Source: Lunularia cruciata
Lineage: Eukaryota > Streptophyta > Marchantiopsida > Lunulariales > Lunulariaceae
Assembly: GCA_948567375.1 (NCBI GenBank)
Contig: OX419755.1
Coordinates: forward strand, 65,538,944-65,602,943
Length of the DNA: 64,000 nt
Direction of reading: 5' to 3'
Shown: positions 1 to 12,895 of the stretch, piece by piece
Layout: every line of letters begins with the position of its first letter
Numbering within the stretch: the stretch's first letter is position 1
The notes under the pieces: generated by a model
Told to the model about the DNA's origin: nothing
The model's input: only the letters and a program-made list of their open reading frames with translations
Databases searched by the model: none
Program-made: the position numbers and the translations under genes

Positions 1-1440
1 ATGGAGATAAGTATAGAATCAAGTGAACTTTATGGTTTTGAGGATGCAAAAAATATTCAAGAGTGGTTTATAGCAATGGAGGATGAGTGTAATGCTATCA
101 TCAAAAATCATACTTAAAACTTGGTGGAACTACCAGCAGGTTAAATGACTTGGAGTATTCAATGGATTTCTAAACTAAATTCAAGGATAGACACAAGATA
201 TAAGGTAAGGCAAGGTTAGTGGTTGAAGAATATTCTTTGATAAAAGATGGTGAACTTAATGAGACCTTTACATGTGTGGCTAAACTAGATAATTTACATA
301 TTGTATTCCTCTATCTATTGAATTTGGTTTGTCAATCCATCAAAAGGAAGTAAATAATCTCTTTCTTGATGAGTACTTGAAGAGGATGTACCTATATGAT
401 TACCTTTGGGATTTATTCAACCAAGGAAAAAATACTTAGTGTGCATTTCTCCATGAAACTGAAACAATCTACAAGGCTTTGGTATATAAAAATTGATATA
501 GAATAGAGAAATTGATCATTTCGGGCTAGAAGTTTATTTTGTAAAGAATTTTTTAAATTCCAAAATAGATATGATTGAAAGAGAAAGGGATTCTGAATTT
601 TAATTCTTCATGTGGATGATGTTATCATAAGTCATAAGTGGAGATAGTGAGGAACTTGTCAAGAAGGTGAAGAATTTTATGATATCAAATTTTGAGATGC
701 AAAACTTAAAAAGATTTCATCTTTATCTTGGTCCTTAGATCTTGAGCAAGAATGAGATCAATATGCACCCAAGCCAAGGAAATTCAAGAGATTTTTGATA
801 CATCCGCATGAAAGAGTGTAATACAATTACAACTCAAAATATTTATGGAGAATTGGAAATCAATGAGAATGAAAAGAAATTTGATGGTAATTTATTCAAG
901 AAATTAGTAGAAAATTTGATATTTCTCACTAAGTGAATGTGTAGCTAAGTCATGAAAGAGTACTAGAAATCTCATTCATTGTATACTAAAAGGATCTTAT
1001 GATATCTCAAAGACAATAAACTCCTGGATAGAATATAAGAAAACATGAAGAAATTTAATCGGAGGGTTATATCAACTCAAATTTTGTTGGAAGATAGACG
1101 ATGGTTATCTTCATCAAGTTATGGATTCACTTTATGGATTATGGTATGGAATGGTTTGTCTCATAGTTCTCAAAGAGCAGGCTTTAATGGTTTTATCTTC
1201 TGCACAGTATCAACTAATATATGATGTGACATATGAAGCAATTTAGTTCTTAAGGATTTGACCAAAATAGTAAACAAAAATGTTCATTGACAATTTCAAC
1301 TGTATATCCTAAGCCAAGATCTAAATATTGAAACTCCATATTTCGGGGAAATACAAGGTGGAAAGGTGACTTTTGCATAAATATCCACAAAGAACAATTT
1401 GCAAATAGTTTTATGACAAACGCTCATATATTATTCTTTG
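1..1440 (+). pseudogene. Ty1/copia pol remnant (RT and RNase H)
   Basis: Translation in several broken frames shows the hallmarks of copia reverse transcriptase and RNase H. Near the start there is an EWF-AMEDE block followed by an NLVELPAG-like block. A FLDEYLKRMYLYDYL stretch corresponds to the copia region after the first catalytic Asp. The segment around 608-631 encodes HVDDVIIS, matching the YVDD catalytic box, and a FEMQNL...YLG block follows. Near 1110-1250 there is a degenerate SSSYGFTLWIM...SS region resembling the copia RNase H. Many stops and frameshifts interrupt it, and the left part lies outside the window. It is a dead fragment. The family is called from motif order only. Confidence 0.72.
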
Positions 1441-4400
1441 AGACTTATATTACCATCGATTGAGGACGAAGAAAAACAGTTCGGTATAATAAACATTAGT
1501 GTATAATATAAGAACGTAATATTTCTGGGATAATATTATTTTCATGCTAATCCGTAGTCTAACAATGTTATCGAACAGATTCCTGAAATAGAAAAACTTG
1601 AATAATAATTTCAAGCACGCGCAATCAATGTGGTTCGGTTCCGTTTGGACTGTCCTACAAACACTCATTGAGAGAGAGATGCCTAATAAACTAAGCAATT
1701 CTAGAATTCTAGAGAAGAAAGGTCGGTAAAGTCAGTTTCGGAAAGTTCTGAATTCCTTGCCCGGAGAGAGAGGCATTGGACTATGAGATCCTTTCGTATA
1801 GAAACCATAGAAACGAGATGGGACACTTGAAGACATTTGAAGCTATAGCAAAACGCGAAGCGCGTACTAGTCACAATATGTCATGGACAAGTTTACGATG
1901 TGGATAGAGGGGGACCACCATGAAGATACTCTAGCTGAATGAATTCTCCAAATTGACCTTCGGACTTTTAGGTGGAACCGGGCTTCGCAGCTGCAGAAAA
2001 ACTAACAAACCAAAGTAGAAGTGGAAACAAGCCTTGTCTCTGCACGAACTCTTCCACCGAATCTCTTGGCACGGTACGAGTCATACCACTCGTGCCATGA
2101 AGTTCGAGGCTCGGCGAGTGTGCGGACTTCCTTCAACTTGCGATTTTGCTGTCTTTTAATGTCCTCGTTATCGATAGTGACGTGGCTCATTAAACATGAA
2201 ACATGTTTCTTGAGAGATCACTCTAAACTGAATACTGCACGATAAAGAACATAAAACCAAGACCAGGCACATACGATACACCAGGATACATATTTGCAAC
2301 ACTAACGACGTATTGGCTCGTCGATGCAATGCTGACGAAGGAATGTGTACTGAGCTCTGCGCAGGGAAGTGCTCTGGACCTCCTCCTCCCATAAAAGTGG
2401 AGATACGCGTTGTTGAGATGCTAACTACTTAAAGGGAGATGCTGAGCAATTTACAGTTGGATGACAGCTTAGTAGACCAAGAAAAACGTAGTGAAAGTCT
2501 CGTACCTTAGCGGGAGAAAGCTTTTGTTTTTCTTCACTCTTTTATACACGGAAGCCTTTCGTTAAATCTTCGCCAGCTTTAAGTTGAAGAAATAGTCTGA
2601 GTTACTGTTCTGTCTTGGTCTTTGATTTTGTTCACTTCTTGGGCAACAATTATGTAAACCGAAAATTTGAGCTGTGGGTCACCTAGCTCCGCTGCAACTC
2701 CGTGAGGAAAACCTAACTATTTCGCGCACCCGGGGTTTAATCAGAATTCCAATTTGCAGGAAATAATGCCGTCGTGATGGTGACTTCTTCAGCACTTGAT
2801 TCCGTAGTGTGTGTTAGGAACTGGAAATAAGTCGAGTCAGCACGATTCCTTGCCCAAAGGCGTAACATGAAGGCGTCAAGAAGTTACAGAAAGAATCTAT
2901 CGAAGCCAGATCTACAATCTGAAATTCCTAGCATTGCAATGGAATGGCGATGAGAACCAAGAACCCGGTCTCGTTCCATCTCGATTCTCATACTACAGCA
3001 TTACGCTGTGCTCGGAGCAACTATGGAGAATCAAACTTGCGTTTGCATTCTCTACTGTGTCCATTAGCTGACTGGTTAACGTCTTTCAAGCGCTATCGAA
3101 CCTTGTAATTATATCACGGAAGACCTTCATCTTCCGACTCCTAAATTCTCAAACATAAATATGGTACCTTGCTCTCCTCTGAGTCTTGCATTTCAAAGAA
3201 ATATTCAGACACATTGATGGCTGAAAACGAAGCTACAGTACGGAGATACATCACCAATCTCAAAATCTGGCAGATTTCAGATGGAGAAGGACAAGAAGTT
3301 TTAAGAAGCTCGAACGTGGCTGACGCTATGTTTAACCACTTTCTTCATAGATTTACTAGACCAACACCAATCGATCGAGTTTTTCGGCCTGCAAAAGGCC
3401 GCACTCTACAGTCCCTGCTAAAATCTCCGTGGTAGAGCCGCGGACATTCGCAACTGTAGGTCCCAAACTTCTGTTGCTTCCTGGAAACTGCCGAAACATT
3501 TGATCTAAGCATGAGGTTATAGTCGTGCTGCCATTCAGACTTGATAATTCCTTCTAGAAATGCGGTACTTTCGATTTACTCTTGACATCCGGTCTCGCAA
3601 TGCCAATTGGAAAACCTCTTTCTGAATCGAGGAACTCTTGTGCGTCAGCAGCAGGGCCCCATAGAGACGAGCCAGGCTGTAAAGTCTGCCGCTGGACGAA
3701 GACGACAAATGCGTTGGGGCAATGAAACAGAAAGGTCATATGACGTAAGACTATTCAGTATATTTTAACCTGATCGACAGAGTGCGCTAGTTCGAGCTCC
3801 TGATTGGATTTGGGGGCTTTGCATCCAATTTTGCATTTCGTTTTGTACTCTTTGAAATCGATAGAAAGGGAAAGCATCGTGACAATCGTATTCCATTGTC
3901 CCGACTTTCGTCAGAAACCAAAGCTGCCAAATCGAGTCAGCAGATCCATAGATAAGGCACCAAGTGGAAGATACGCAGTCATCATTGCTCATCAATCATG
4001 CCCCTCCTCGAGGGAAGTACATCCCTAGGTGGATTACAATACTCATTTTAAAAGCATGAGCGAAGAGACGAAATATTGTTCGGGGGCTGCTCCTTCATCT
4101 CTTTTGCTCATGAGCCACGATGCAATTCCGAGCTAGTAGAAACCACAAGTTTGCTCTGGAAATTTGGTATCTCTATTGTGAATTCCTGTTTCAAACAATC
4201 CCCTAAACATTTCGTCTTCAGTTCTTTCGACCGCAGTTATCTGTCCAAAATGAAAGGTCAGTCACCCCGAATGGCAAATATAGTTCTGCATGTATTTTGA
4301 GTCATCGTTAGTTTAAAGCCCATCACCATTATGTAAGTCTCTTAGGAGTTCTCTGTACTGTTTACGGTACTGTATTGATGCAGATGTCTGACTCGCGGGC

Positions 4401-4855
4401 AGCTTTCCTCCCAAGACTTCCCCGGGCTTTGTGCTCGTTCTTCTTTCTGGCACCTTACACTGCCTTGTACTCCATCTTCTTTTTCCTTTGGTATATACTC
4501 TTTGGCTCGATTTTTCTCCCGAGACTCGATGAAGTGCTCTCTTACGGACAAGATAGAATCAGCTCTATAAAATATAATATACAGTCAAATATGTTAACAT
4601 ACTTGATCCATGTTCGTCCATACAACGATTGAGAAAGGCTTTATCTGCTCTATCTGCTTTGTCTGCTCATCCAGACGTTCTACATCCTCGGTGCTGAAAA
4701 GTTGAAAGACTCATTAAGAAAGAAAGAAAGAAAGGTAACGATTTCACTCTTACAGCGAACGCTATTCCTATTTCATCTCGGACAGAAAGAGCTTGAAAGT
4801 AAGTAACAGATTCCAACACAAACTTTGAAAGGAAGATTGTAGCATACCGCAAGGT

Positions 4856-4872
4856 GGGGGGGGGGGGGGGGG
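4856..4872. repeat. poly(G) run, about 17 nt
   Basis: An uninterrupted run of G residues lies about 85 bases before the inverted-repeat cluster. Long G runs are prone to length error in sequencing and to slippage, so the exact length is uncertain. Confidence 0.85.
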
Positions 4873-4956
4873 AGAAAATTAGGAGGAAGCCAAGGTTGCA
4901 TGTGCAGAGATTGCATGGTGGATTGGAAACCCTAATGTCAGATTCCAGAAGGGTTG

Positions 4957-5055
4957 ACTGTCGACAGTTCCGGGTTCTCCACCTGACAGTGAAATCAACC
5001 TGATTTCACAGTCAGGTGGAGAAAGGTGAAATGTTTTCACCTGCTCCAGCTGGAG
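4957..5055. repeat. cluster of four inverted repeats
   Basis: Four separate inverted repeats lie within 99 bases. (1) 4957-4968 is a perfect 12 bp palindrome, ACTGTCGACAGT. (2) 4977-4997 pairs with 5001-5021 as a 21 bp stem with one A/A mismatch and a 3 nt loop; the outer arm begins CTCCACCTGAC. (3) 5024-5030 pairs with 5036-5042 (AGGTGAA / TTCACCT). (4) 5044-5055 is a perfect palindrome, CTCCAGCTGGAG. The long hairpin could be a small-RNA precursor or a foldback element. No gene is associated with it. Confidence 0.8.
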
Positions 5056-8000
5056 AAGGTGAGAGAATAAGAGGATGGAACTATTGGGAGGAGAAAAAGA
5101 CAGAAGTCTTGATGACAAGGCTGGTATTGGTGAGAAGGTGAGGAAGAATTGGTCCTCCTCAGAAAAGTTTGTTTTGTAGCAGGACTGTACCAAGACTTAA
5201 TTTTAACTATTTAAGTTGAGACTTAGGTCAATGGTTGGTTTCTGTGTTAGTTTCCTTCATTGCTGGCGAGTGTAAGATTTAGTTCAGCTATAGTCCTTTG
5301 ACCCATATGAAAGAAGATATAAAGCAGTAGTATGAGATCACCTTGAAGGTTTTACACCTATTGTCCTCCTTAAATGATTGTACTTTGTTTATTTCCCTAG
5401 GTAGGTATTTCCCCTTGTTTCAACCCAAATTGTATCAATCAATCCTTCTTTTCAAAGTTTAGCAGACACTACACCACATATATACTCTTTTTTGGCTGAA
5501 CTTACCAATCATAATACGACTTTAAATGAACTGTTTCCCTCTTTCCCTCTAATCCTGATCATGAAGAGCAGAAATTTACTTACTTGAGTAAAATGCAATG
5601 TTCCGACTCATTTTACATATAAAAAACCCAGATATCAACTCTACTCAGTTGTGCTTCACCGTAAAGTAATAGATGAGGCTCTTCAATACATCTACCTTCA
5701 TATCTTTCTTGCTGCTAGCAAAACCCCACTGTGTACAAAAGGAAGAAGTTATAAACTTGTACTCAAATATAATAACACCCACCTGCATGACTTTCATGTT
5801 GCAAAGAAAACCTCGCAGTCAAGAGAGGAAAGAACTTATGAACTTTTGTTCCAATAAGAATTTCACAAAAATGGGATATTATGCCAAACTTAGTTAACCC
5901 ACTCCATGCTTCATGCTTGTCCATAGAAGACCAAGTCTAAGTCTCTACCCATAAAGAACCGAATCTTTATGTGTTGTGAATATACTACTGCCTTACCTAA
6001 TCCCCAAGTTTTTCTCCATCTCTCGGAGCTCAAACAAATGAAAGAACAACATACTACATATCAAGTATAAAAAACTCGTCACGATGAAATCGTAGTTACC
6101 AACCATCGCATGATCCTTAATCGGATAGTTGACTTAATTAGGATGACACCCTTTCTAAGTCCTGGTCTTAGAACGCTGTGGACATGCTACTGAAGCCCCG
6201 AGGTTCCTCTACATCTGTCTACTGCCCATTGTCACGAATACTACTAACATGCAAAACTTACGCTGTTGTGACCCACACACGACGAATCTCAACAATGCTT
6301 TCCCATGGACCAGGGGAGTTTTCATACACCCGCGGGCACGGAGCTGAACAAGTGGCGATGTTTATCCTGCGTGTCAGAGCTTTTGCAAATCAGAACCCAC
6401 CTTTATGACCAATCAGAAAGCAGACTTTTGTAGGAATTGTGTCACTTCTCTCGCGGGCAGAGCATTGCCGTCGACAAGTGTCCTCCTTGTCATCACCTCC
6501 CTCATTCCGCTCCAGGCACAGTCATCGGTCCGACGGACGGACAGACCGACGTGTTGCATACTGAAAGTTACTGTGCCGTTACTCAAAATGACGTTATGGT
6601 GACTCTGCGCCTCTTCCTGGCAGTCAATAGCCTCGTAATTACTGCAGTAAAGCGTTGGTTCAATTGTCACCACTCATGTCACGAAAACGAGCACCGCATC
6701 ATCACACACACTGCATGTCTCATGCCTTTGGGCGTAGAAAATCACTGCCTATTGTGTATAGTTTATAATTTGGTCGAGATCTTGCTAGGTCATGGGGGTG
6801 CTAAATAACTTTGGAAGATATCATTTTATAAAGAAAAATTCTGTACCTGGTTATTCGAGTATATCTCTTCACCTAAAAGACAATCGGGTGTGTTGTAAAT
6901 TTCCATCAACGATAGCTCTTAAGAAGGATTATAAAGTTGGAATTTTGTGAAAAAACTTTTGCCATTCTCTCAAGTTAATTGCGAAGTATTGCCTAGAGAT
7001 TTTCTTCCAGACATCTTAATGAAAGCTTGGATTTTAAACTGTCTCATAGTATCACGTTGATATGGTTTGATTTTCAATGATGTTTTAAAATATGACTACA
7101 ATACTAACAAAAATAAGATGATTTCGCAGTCGTTTACATCTTATAAGCTTTTTGAAGTAGCAGGTGGAAGTAAGGATCTAAATAGTCATATTCTTGTCAT
7201 AAACTCCACTTCACTGGAAACTGATAAAATCTTCAAAGGGATCAGTTGTATCCCTTATGACAAAGATTGTCTGTATCAAGTATGAGTCACGTCATGGAAT
7301 CATTTGTTATACAACTGAGAGTTGAACTCATACCCTCGTCAATTAATGGGAAGCTTCATTCCAAAAGTCACCTACACCAATTGCCTTATACAGTGTAGAC
7401 AGTTTCATCGTGGGAAAGATTTGATTTGTCATATGCCACTGTTTCCAGATTGAATTTTGGGAAGATACCTTCAAAACATGGCTCCAATGTAATCTAAGGA
7501 AACTTGAACATTCTACTTCAAAACTTCACACTAGGCACGTTTTATATATTCATGTCGAACAAATGCTCATTGGCAAAGATAGGTGAGACCTTTTATCCAA
7601 TCTGTCAACAGTTTACTAATTGCCCTAGAGGCCCGTGACTCGTTTAGGGTCTTCTTCCACTTGTTTACTATCTTCCTATCTTCATACTTTAAAAGTTAGT
7701 TTGCCATCAAACTTGATTTATAGAACTGCAGAAGTAATAATTGACGATAAAACAATTTTTCTCAATATTCTATTGTAAACATGTCATTCAATTATTTACA
7801 TAATGCTCTAACCGAATCATTTAAGGCTCATGATTCATACTTTAATATACACATATTTAAATGATTAATGTTCTAATGTAGAAACAAGGTTTTCTCGTAG
7901 ACCATACTCTAAATTATAAACCACCTTTGTGTTTGTGAAATTAAGACAAAAAGAGGAAGAGGATTCATTTAGATATTAATTTTTCAAAGGTTAATCCAAT

Positions 8001-8076
8001 AGATTCTGATTAAAGCTCATCAAATTTAAGAGATTGCAGCGTTTCCTTCCGTGTTTATGGCACCGGCCGGGAACCG

Positions 8077-8112
8077 GGGAACCTGTTAGAAACTTGGTTT
8101 CTAAGGTTTTCC
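8077..8112. repeat. short hairpin
   Basis: TTAGAAAC and GTTTCTAA form a perfect 8 bp stem around a 3 nt loop (8086-8104). The flanking GGAACC and GGTTTTCC extend it imperfectly. It sits in AT-rich DNA next to a GC-rich patch. The function is unknown. Confidence 0.6.
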
Positions 8113-9239
8113 AGCGCCAGAACTTGTAATAGAGATTATATGCAAATAATTTTATATACTATAAATAAAAATTACATATATAATTTATTACTCCTTACAC
8201 TTGCTGTGCATAATATTTCCCAGTAACTTTAGAAATCAAAGATAACATACACAACATAAAATGGTTTCATGTGGGAAAGTTAAAGATTACATTGGGTTGA
8301 ACTTAGTATCTTACATAGCTTGTTTAAGACTATTTTGTGATCAATCAATAGATTTATGTAGTTATAATATGTCTTTTAATAAAAGTCTAGACATTTAGGT
8401 ATTTAATTCGATATGTTATCAAGTACTTCTAATAAGTAATTAGAAAAATGAAATAAATTCCAAAATATCACTCCGAACCTGTATATAAACATAGCCGTAC
8501 AACATAATCAACCACATGCAAATAATAAGGCAACGAGAAATGGGAATTTTTGTTGACATAAATCAACATAAATTAACTAGGTATGATGTCATATTAGCGA
8601 CATCAAAATATCTAACTTAAGGTTTTTCGGATAATCATTAAAATTATGTTAACGGGATATGTGTGTCATCTAATTAACAATTTGATAGCTAATAGAATAA
8701 TCTACCTTTCGGAACATGTTTTCTTCTATTTACAATTAAAATGCCCATAACAAGAGGTGAGAAACTGAACGTATGATCTTTTTAACACAGACCAAATTTA
8801 TGTACTTTATACAAAAACATTAATGTATTGAGTCAAATATAAGAGACTTCTTAGGTGTGTATTTTGATTTTTCGAATCTGGAGAATTGCTAAGTTCCGTA
8901 CATACCGTGTATCCGCAAGCCACAGTTATTATCCAACATCATCGTTACAAATTTAGGAACATTCGACTTGCCCAGTCAGCATCCGGACAAATAAAAGTCT
9001 CTTAGAGGAACCTAAATTAGAACTATAGTGAAAGACCGAACGCCAGTCCTGCCGTCAAGTTAGCGAGGGCAGCAACTTCCTGTGCAGTCCATGTGGTGGG
9101 GTAAGCAGTCTTCTTTAGCGGCGAGCTGAAGTCGCTAGGACCTTCATTCCCTGGAGACGGGGGACACTGTGGGGTTACCCTATTATTATAGCAAGGAATG
9201 AACCAAGGAGAAGTAGTCCCATTTTAGCGCATTTGACCA

Positions 9240-10842
9240 AATCTCCGAACTGTCGTCCCAGAGAATGAACATTCACGCAGCCGTCGGGATCGTGATAATC
9301 TGTCGGATCCTGGATCGATACTTCGGATATCGAATGTGGGATCCGTCCGTCCGTTTAGACACCTCCGGGGAACAATCTGAGGAGACTATTCACACGGTTA
9401 TCGAGGACCCCCTCCTCCCCTCCGCTCCTCTCCCCTCACGAAGCAGACAGTCAGGTCTATCTTTGGGGGCTCCGATGTACCTCAAGCCGCTGATGGTCTT
9501 ATCTAACGGACAGGAGGAGGACGAGGACGGTGAACATGAGACGAAGTATATTAACGTCGAAATTTGTGAGGGGATTTTATTCTCAGCGTCGATGTGCATC
9601 GGACGGCTCGGAAGTGATAAACCGTTGGCGTTCGTAGACGTAGATGGTAAGTTCTGTCGGAGGAGGAGGCAGGAGGAGAGGTGTAAAGTTAGGTGGCTTG
9701 CGCGGCACTGAACCTATGGGGATGGATGAAGGAGATGGATGGGTATGGGCATGATGGGATGTGATGTGTATTGGGAAAGAAGGAGAAGAGCTATAAGGAG
9801 CAGAGCGCCATGGGAATCATCCTCTCGCACCTCCCCAATCTTTCGAAGAAAATATTTCCACGTCTCATTTTCGTTCTCCTTCTGTGGGCTGAGAGAGCGA
9901 GGAATAGCAGAGAGCAGCACTCGAGCAATTTGAGATTGAGATTGAATAGAAGGAATTGTTGCGATTGAGAGTCGTGGTGATTTTGCAAGCGAGACGATTG
10001 TGGTGTGGAGGAGGAAGGATTTGCTGAGGTTTGTTGGATGATCATATTTGTCGATTTGCAGCAGCGAGCATCGCAGATCGGAGCACTGTACTGAGGAGGG
10101 GAGCGAAGGGCACTTTTGAGGGGAAAGTGGGCGTTTGCTCTTAAAAAGTTCGAAGAGCGGACGACAAGGTTGAAGGGCTACAACTCCCGGCTTGATTGTA
10201 GTGAAATTTTGGAGTCCCGATTGGTGTCTTTTGGTGGTGGTGGTGTGCTGAAAATTGAAAAGCGATTGAGGAAAGGAGGACTTGGATGCTTGCGTCATAG
10301 GTGTCACGGTGAGGAATCAGAAGGATATCAAAGCGTGGAAAAAGAGTGGCGCATTGGTTGGGAGCAGAGACGTGTAGTCTTTCTTCCTCTTCTTCTATTT
10401 CCTTTTCTGCTCGACTGGTTTTCATTCTTGAAGAAGGAACTCGAAGGGACGAGTTTTCATGCGAATAGTTATATGATCACCGTGGGTGCGATTTGCTTAT
10501 AAGCGCCAGGGATTGCGTTGTTTGTGATACCTGCTTCGATGTGAACGTAGCATTTTCACGGCTGGGAGACCCGTCAATCGTCTGCTCTGCTGCTGGTTAT
10601 CGTCTCTTCTGTTTGTTGTACAGTGTACAGTCCTGGCTGCTCTATTGCTCCACGGAAGCGGAAGTAAATCTGTAGGTAGGTGGTCGGCGCGCGAGTGGAT
10701 CGGGGCTTGATGCACTCAATAGTCATGTCGGCATTCCGCATGTTGTGATTTCGTCGTTGGTTCTGAGCCGTGAGGATTCAGACTTTGTTAGATAACAAGG
10801 TTTGAGCTTGCGCTCGGAGCTTTACTTCGGTGTCATTACGCG
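9240..10842 (+). promoter_or_regulatory. upstream region and probable long 5' leader of the PI4K-gamma gene
   Basis: The 1.6 kb before the PI4K-gamma start is markedly GC-richer than the AT-rich DNA to its left, and its minus strand is CT-rich. This is typical of a long plant leader plus promoter. A strong consensus splice donor, GTAAGT, lies at 9647-9652, so a leader intron is possible, but no unique acceptor could be assigned. The open frame at 9265-9711 (148 codons) has no recognisable domain. I treat it as leader sequence or an upstream reading frame rather than a separate gene. No convincing TATA box was identified. Confidence 0.4.
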
Positions 10843-12895
10843 ATGGCGGCTTCAGGATTAATCTGCCATCCGGCGGATGTGGACTCGTACACATCTTCTG
10901 TTTTCACATCTCCTGTGTACGGAGGCTTGCACAAGCGCACTCTCTCGGCAGAGTTTCGCCTTGCGCCTCTGAAGAAAGAGAGCGATATACAAATTTTTTT
11001 GGCCACAGTAGCCAAGGGTCATAGTACGAGCCCGACGCCCATGAGGGTCCTAAGCTCGGACACCATCGCCTCGGTGAAAATGCGAATCCAAAAATGCAAA
11101 GGCTTTTTCACAAACCAACAGAGGCTGGTCTACGGAGGTCGAGAGCTAGTTGATGATGTTCTCCTCAAGGATTGCGGTGTATGCAACGGCCAAGTGGTGC
11201 ATCTTGTGATACGTGTGTCCGATCTCGTGGACATCAAGGTGAAAACAGTCACTGGCAAGGAGTACGTTCTTAAAGTTCGGCGGAACAACCGCGTGAGAGA
11301 TCTCAAGCAACGTATATCAGAGAAAGAAGGAGGGTTAGCTCTCGATCATCAGCAATTGGTCTTCAAGGGCAAACGGTTAGAAGACCATGAGCGAATTGAA
11401 GGTCTCCATTCAGAGGAGGACGTGGTCATTCATTTAGTAGTAAGGAAAACGGCCAAGGTTCGGTCTAAATCCGTAGGAGCTGACATAGAGCTCTCCGTTA
11501 CTGCTTCAGAGTTAGAATCGGTCATTGACAGTTTTTCCCCTCCCCGCGTCAATGAACCGCCACATATTGCTTCTTCAATTGATCAATTTAAGAAGACCCT
11601 TCCATTCCTGCCCTCTACTGCTGTAGCTGGAGAACATTCTACAAAAGCAGAGCAGCAGCAGTCTTCGAATGGTGTGGTCACCGACTATTTCGTTCTAGAG
11701 CCTGCGAAAGATTTTGTCATAGATGAAACCCCTGACAGCCTTGTCGATGTACTAAGAGGGGCCAGAGCGGGGCTTCAAGGAGGACATGCTCCCGTCTTGA
11801 CGTCGGAGGGGTCGGGAGGGACTTACTTTCTCAAGGATGCGGCTAGAAACAACGTTGGGGTGTTCAAGCCGAGTGACGAGGAGCCGATGGCCGCCAACAA
11901 CCCCCGGTCCAGGCCGTCGGGAGGAGCTTCTTCCCCCGACGGCGTTAGTGAGGGTCTTAAGAGTGGCACTCGTGTGGGTGAGGGTGCAGTGAGAGAGGTG
12001 GCGGCCTACATTTTGGATCACCCGATCAGCGGGGTAAGAAACTCGGCAAGTCGTAACAAGGAAGGATTTGCAGGTGTCCCCCCGACGATGATGGTCCGCG
12101 CTTCTCACAAGGCATTCAGCTACTCTGCCGAAAGCGTCAGCAAATCAGCGTCGAAAGTTGGTTCGCTCCAGCAGTTCGTCAAGGCCTTAAGTAGTTGCGA
12201 AGACATGGGCCCTGCCAAGTTTGCTGTGGATGAGGTCCACAAAATCAGCGTTCTTGACATGAGGCTTGCTAACACGGATCGCAATGGTGGCAACATTTTG
12301 GTTCGCAAGGAGGAGAACGGTGCATTTAAGCTTGTGCCCATCGATCATGGTTACTGCATGCCTGACAAGGTCAGTACAGGATAGGACAGGCCATGCTTCA
12401 TTCCTCTGATTTCGCAAGAACTCCTCACTATACTTGGAATTTCTTTCTTCTGTTCATCATAGTACAGTACGCTGATGATTTGGTTCTTTTGTTTTGTTTC
12501 AGTTTGAGGACTGCACGTTCGAGTGGCTGTACTGGCCTCAGGCCCGTGCTCCATTCAGCGCCGAGACGCTCGAGTACATCTCAAAACTTGATGCGGACAT
12601 TGACATTTCTATTTTAGCTGCACACGGTTGGGTGTTGCGCCCCGAGTGTGCTCGTGTCTTGCGAGTTGCCACTATGCTCCTAAAGAAAAGCGCGGCAATT
12701 GGACTTACTCCATTCGATATAGGATCGATGATGAGCCGAGAGAACTTCGAAGAGAAGTCGGCGATTGAGATCATGCTGGAGGATGCGGAAGCGGAGTTGC
12801 CCGAGCCCGCGTACTTCACCGAGAACGCGTTCATGGACACTTTGTCTGAGATCATGGACAATTATCTGGAGCTGACATTTCCTAAGTTAATGTAA
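10843..12895 (+). CDS. PI4KG: phosphatidylinositol 4-kinase gamma (ubiquitin-like-domain kinase), two exons
   Basis: Exon 1 is 10843-12369 and exon 2 is 12503-12895. The 133 bp intron starts GTCAGT and ends TTTCAG, and phase 0 is kept, giving about 639 residues. Residues roughly 45-125 and 130-200 are two ubiquitin-like folds with typical VYGGRELVDD and LVFKGKRLEDH turns. Residues roughly 325-600 are a PI3/PI4-kinase-like catalytic domain with the VFKPSDEEPMAANNPR entry motif, GTRVGEGAVREVAAY, the catalytic-loop-like DMRLANTDRNGGNIL and the metal-site VPIDHGYCMP. This is the architecture of plant PI4K-gamma proteins, some of which act as protein kinases on ubiquitin-pathway partners. The start codon is the ATG in ACGCGATGGCGG and opens the conserved N-terminus. 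The final ORF shows no interruption, so this is most likely a working host gene. Confidence 0.95.

Larger units (their letters stand above)
1441..9240. other. intergenic stretch without a supportable gene
   Basis: Only short open frames with no recognisable domain, coding bias or splice-coherent partner were seen. The segment from 6.8 to 9.0 kb is strongly AT-rich. The notable items inside are the inverted-repeat cluster near 5.0 kb, a homopolymer G run at 4856-4872 and a hairpin near 8.1 kb, each listed separately. Nothing else is supported. Confidence 0.6.

Noticed and set aside
4879-5193. 104-codon minus-strand frame over the inverted-repeat cluster
   Set aside because: It is made of the palindromes and Ser/Leu-rich low-complexity sequence; no domain is visible.
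9714-10307. 197-codon minus-strand open frame opposite the PI4K-gamma leader
   Set aside because: CT-rich low-complexity shadow of the GC-rich leader, with no domain and no splice partner.
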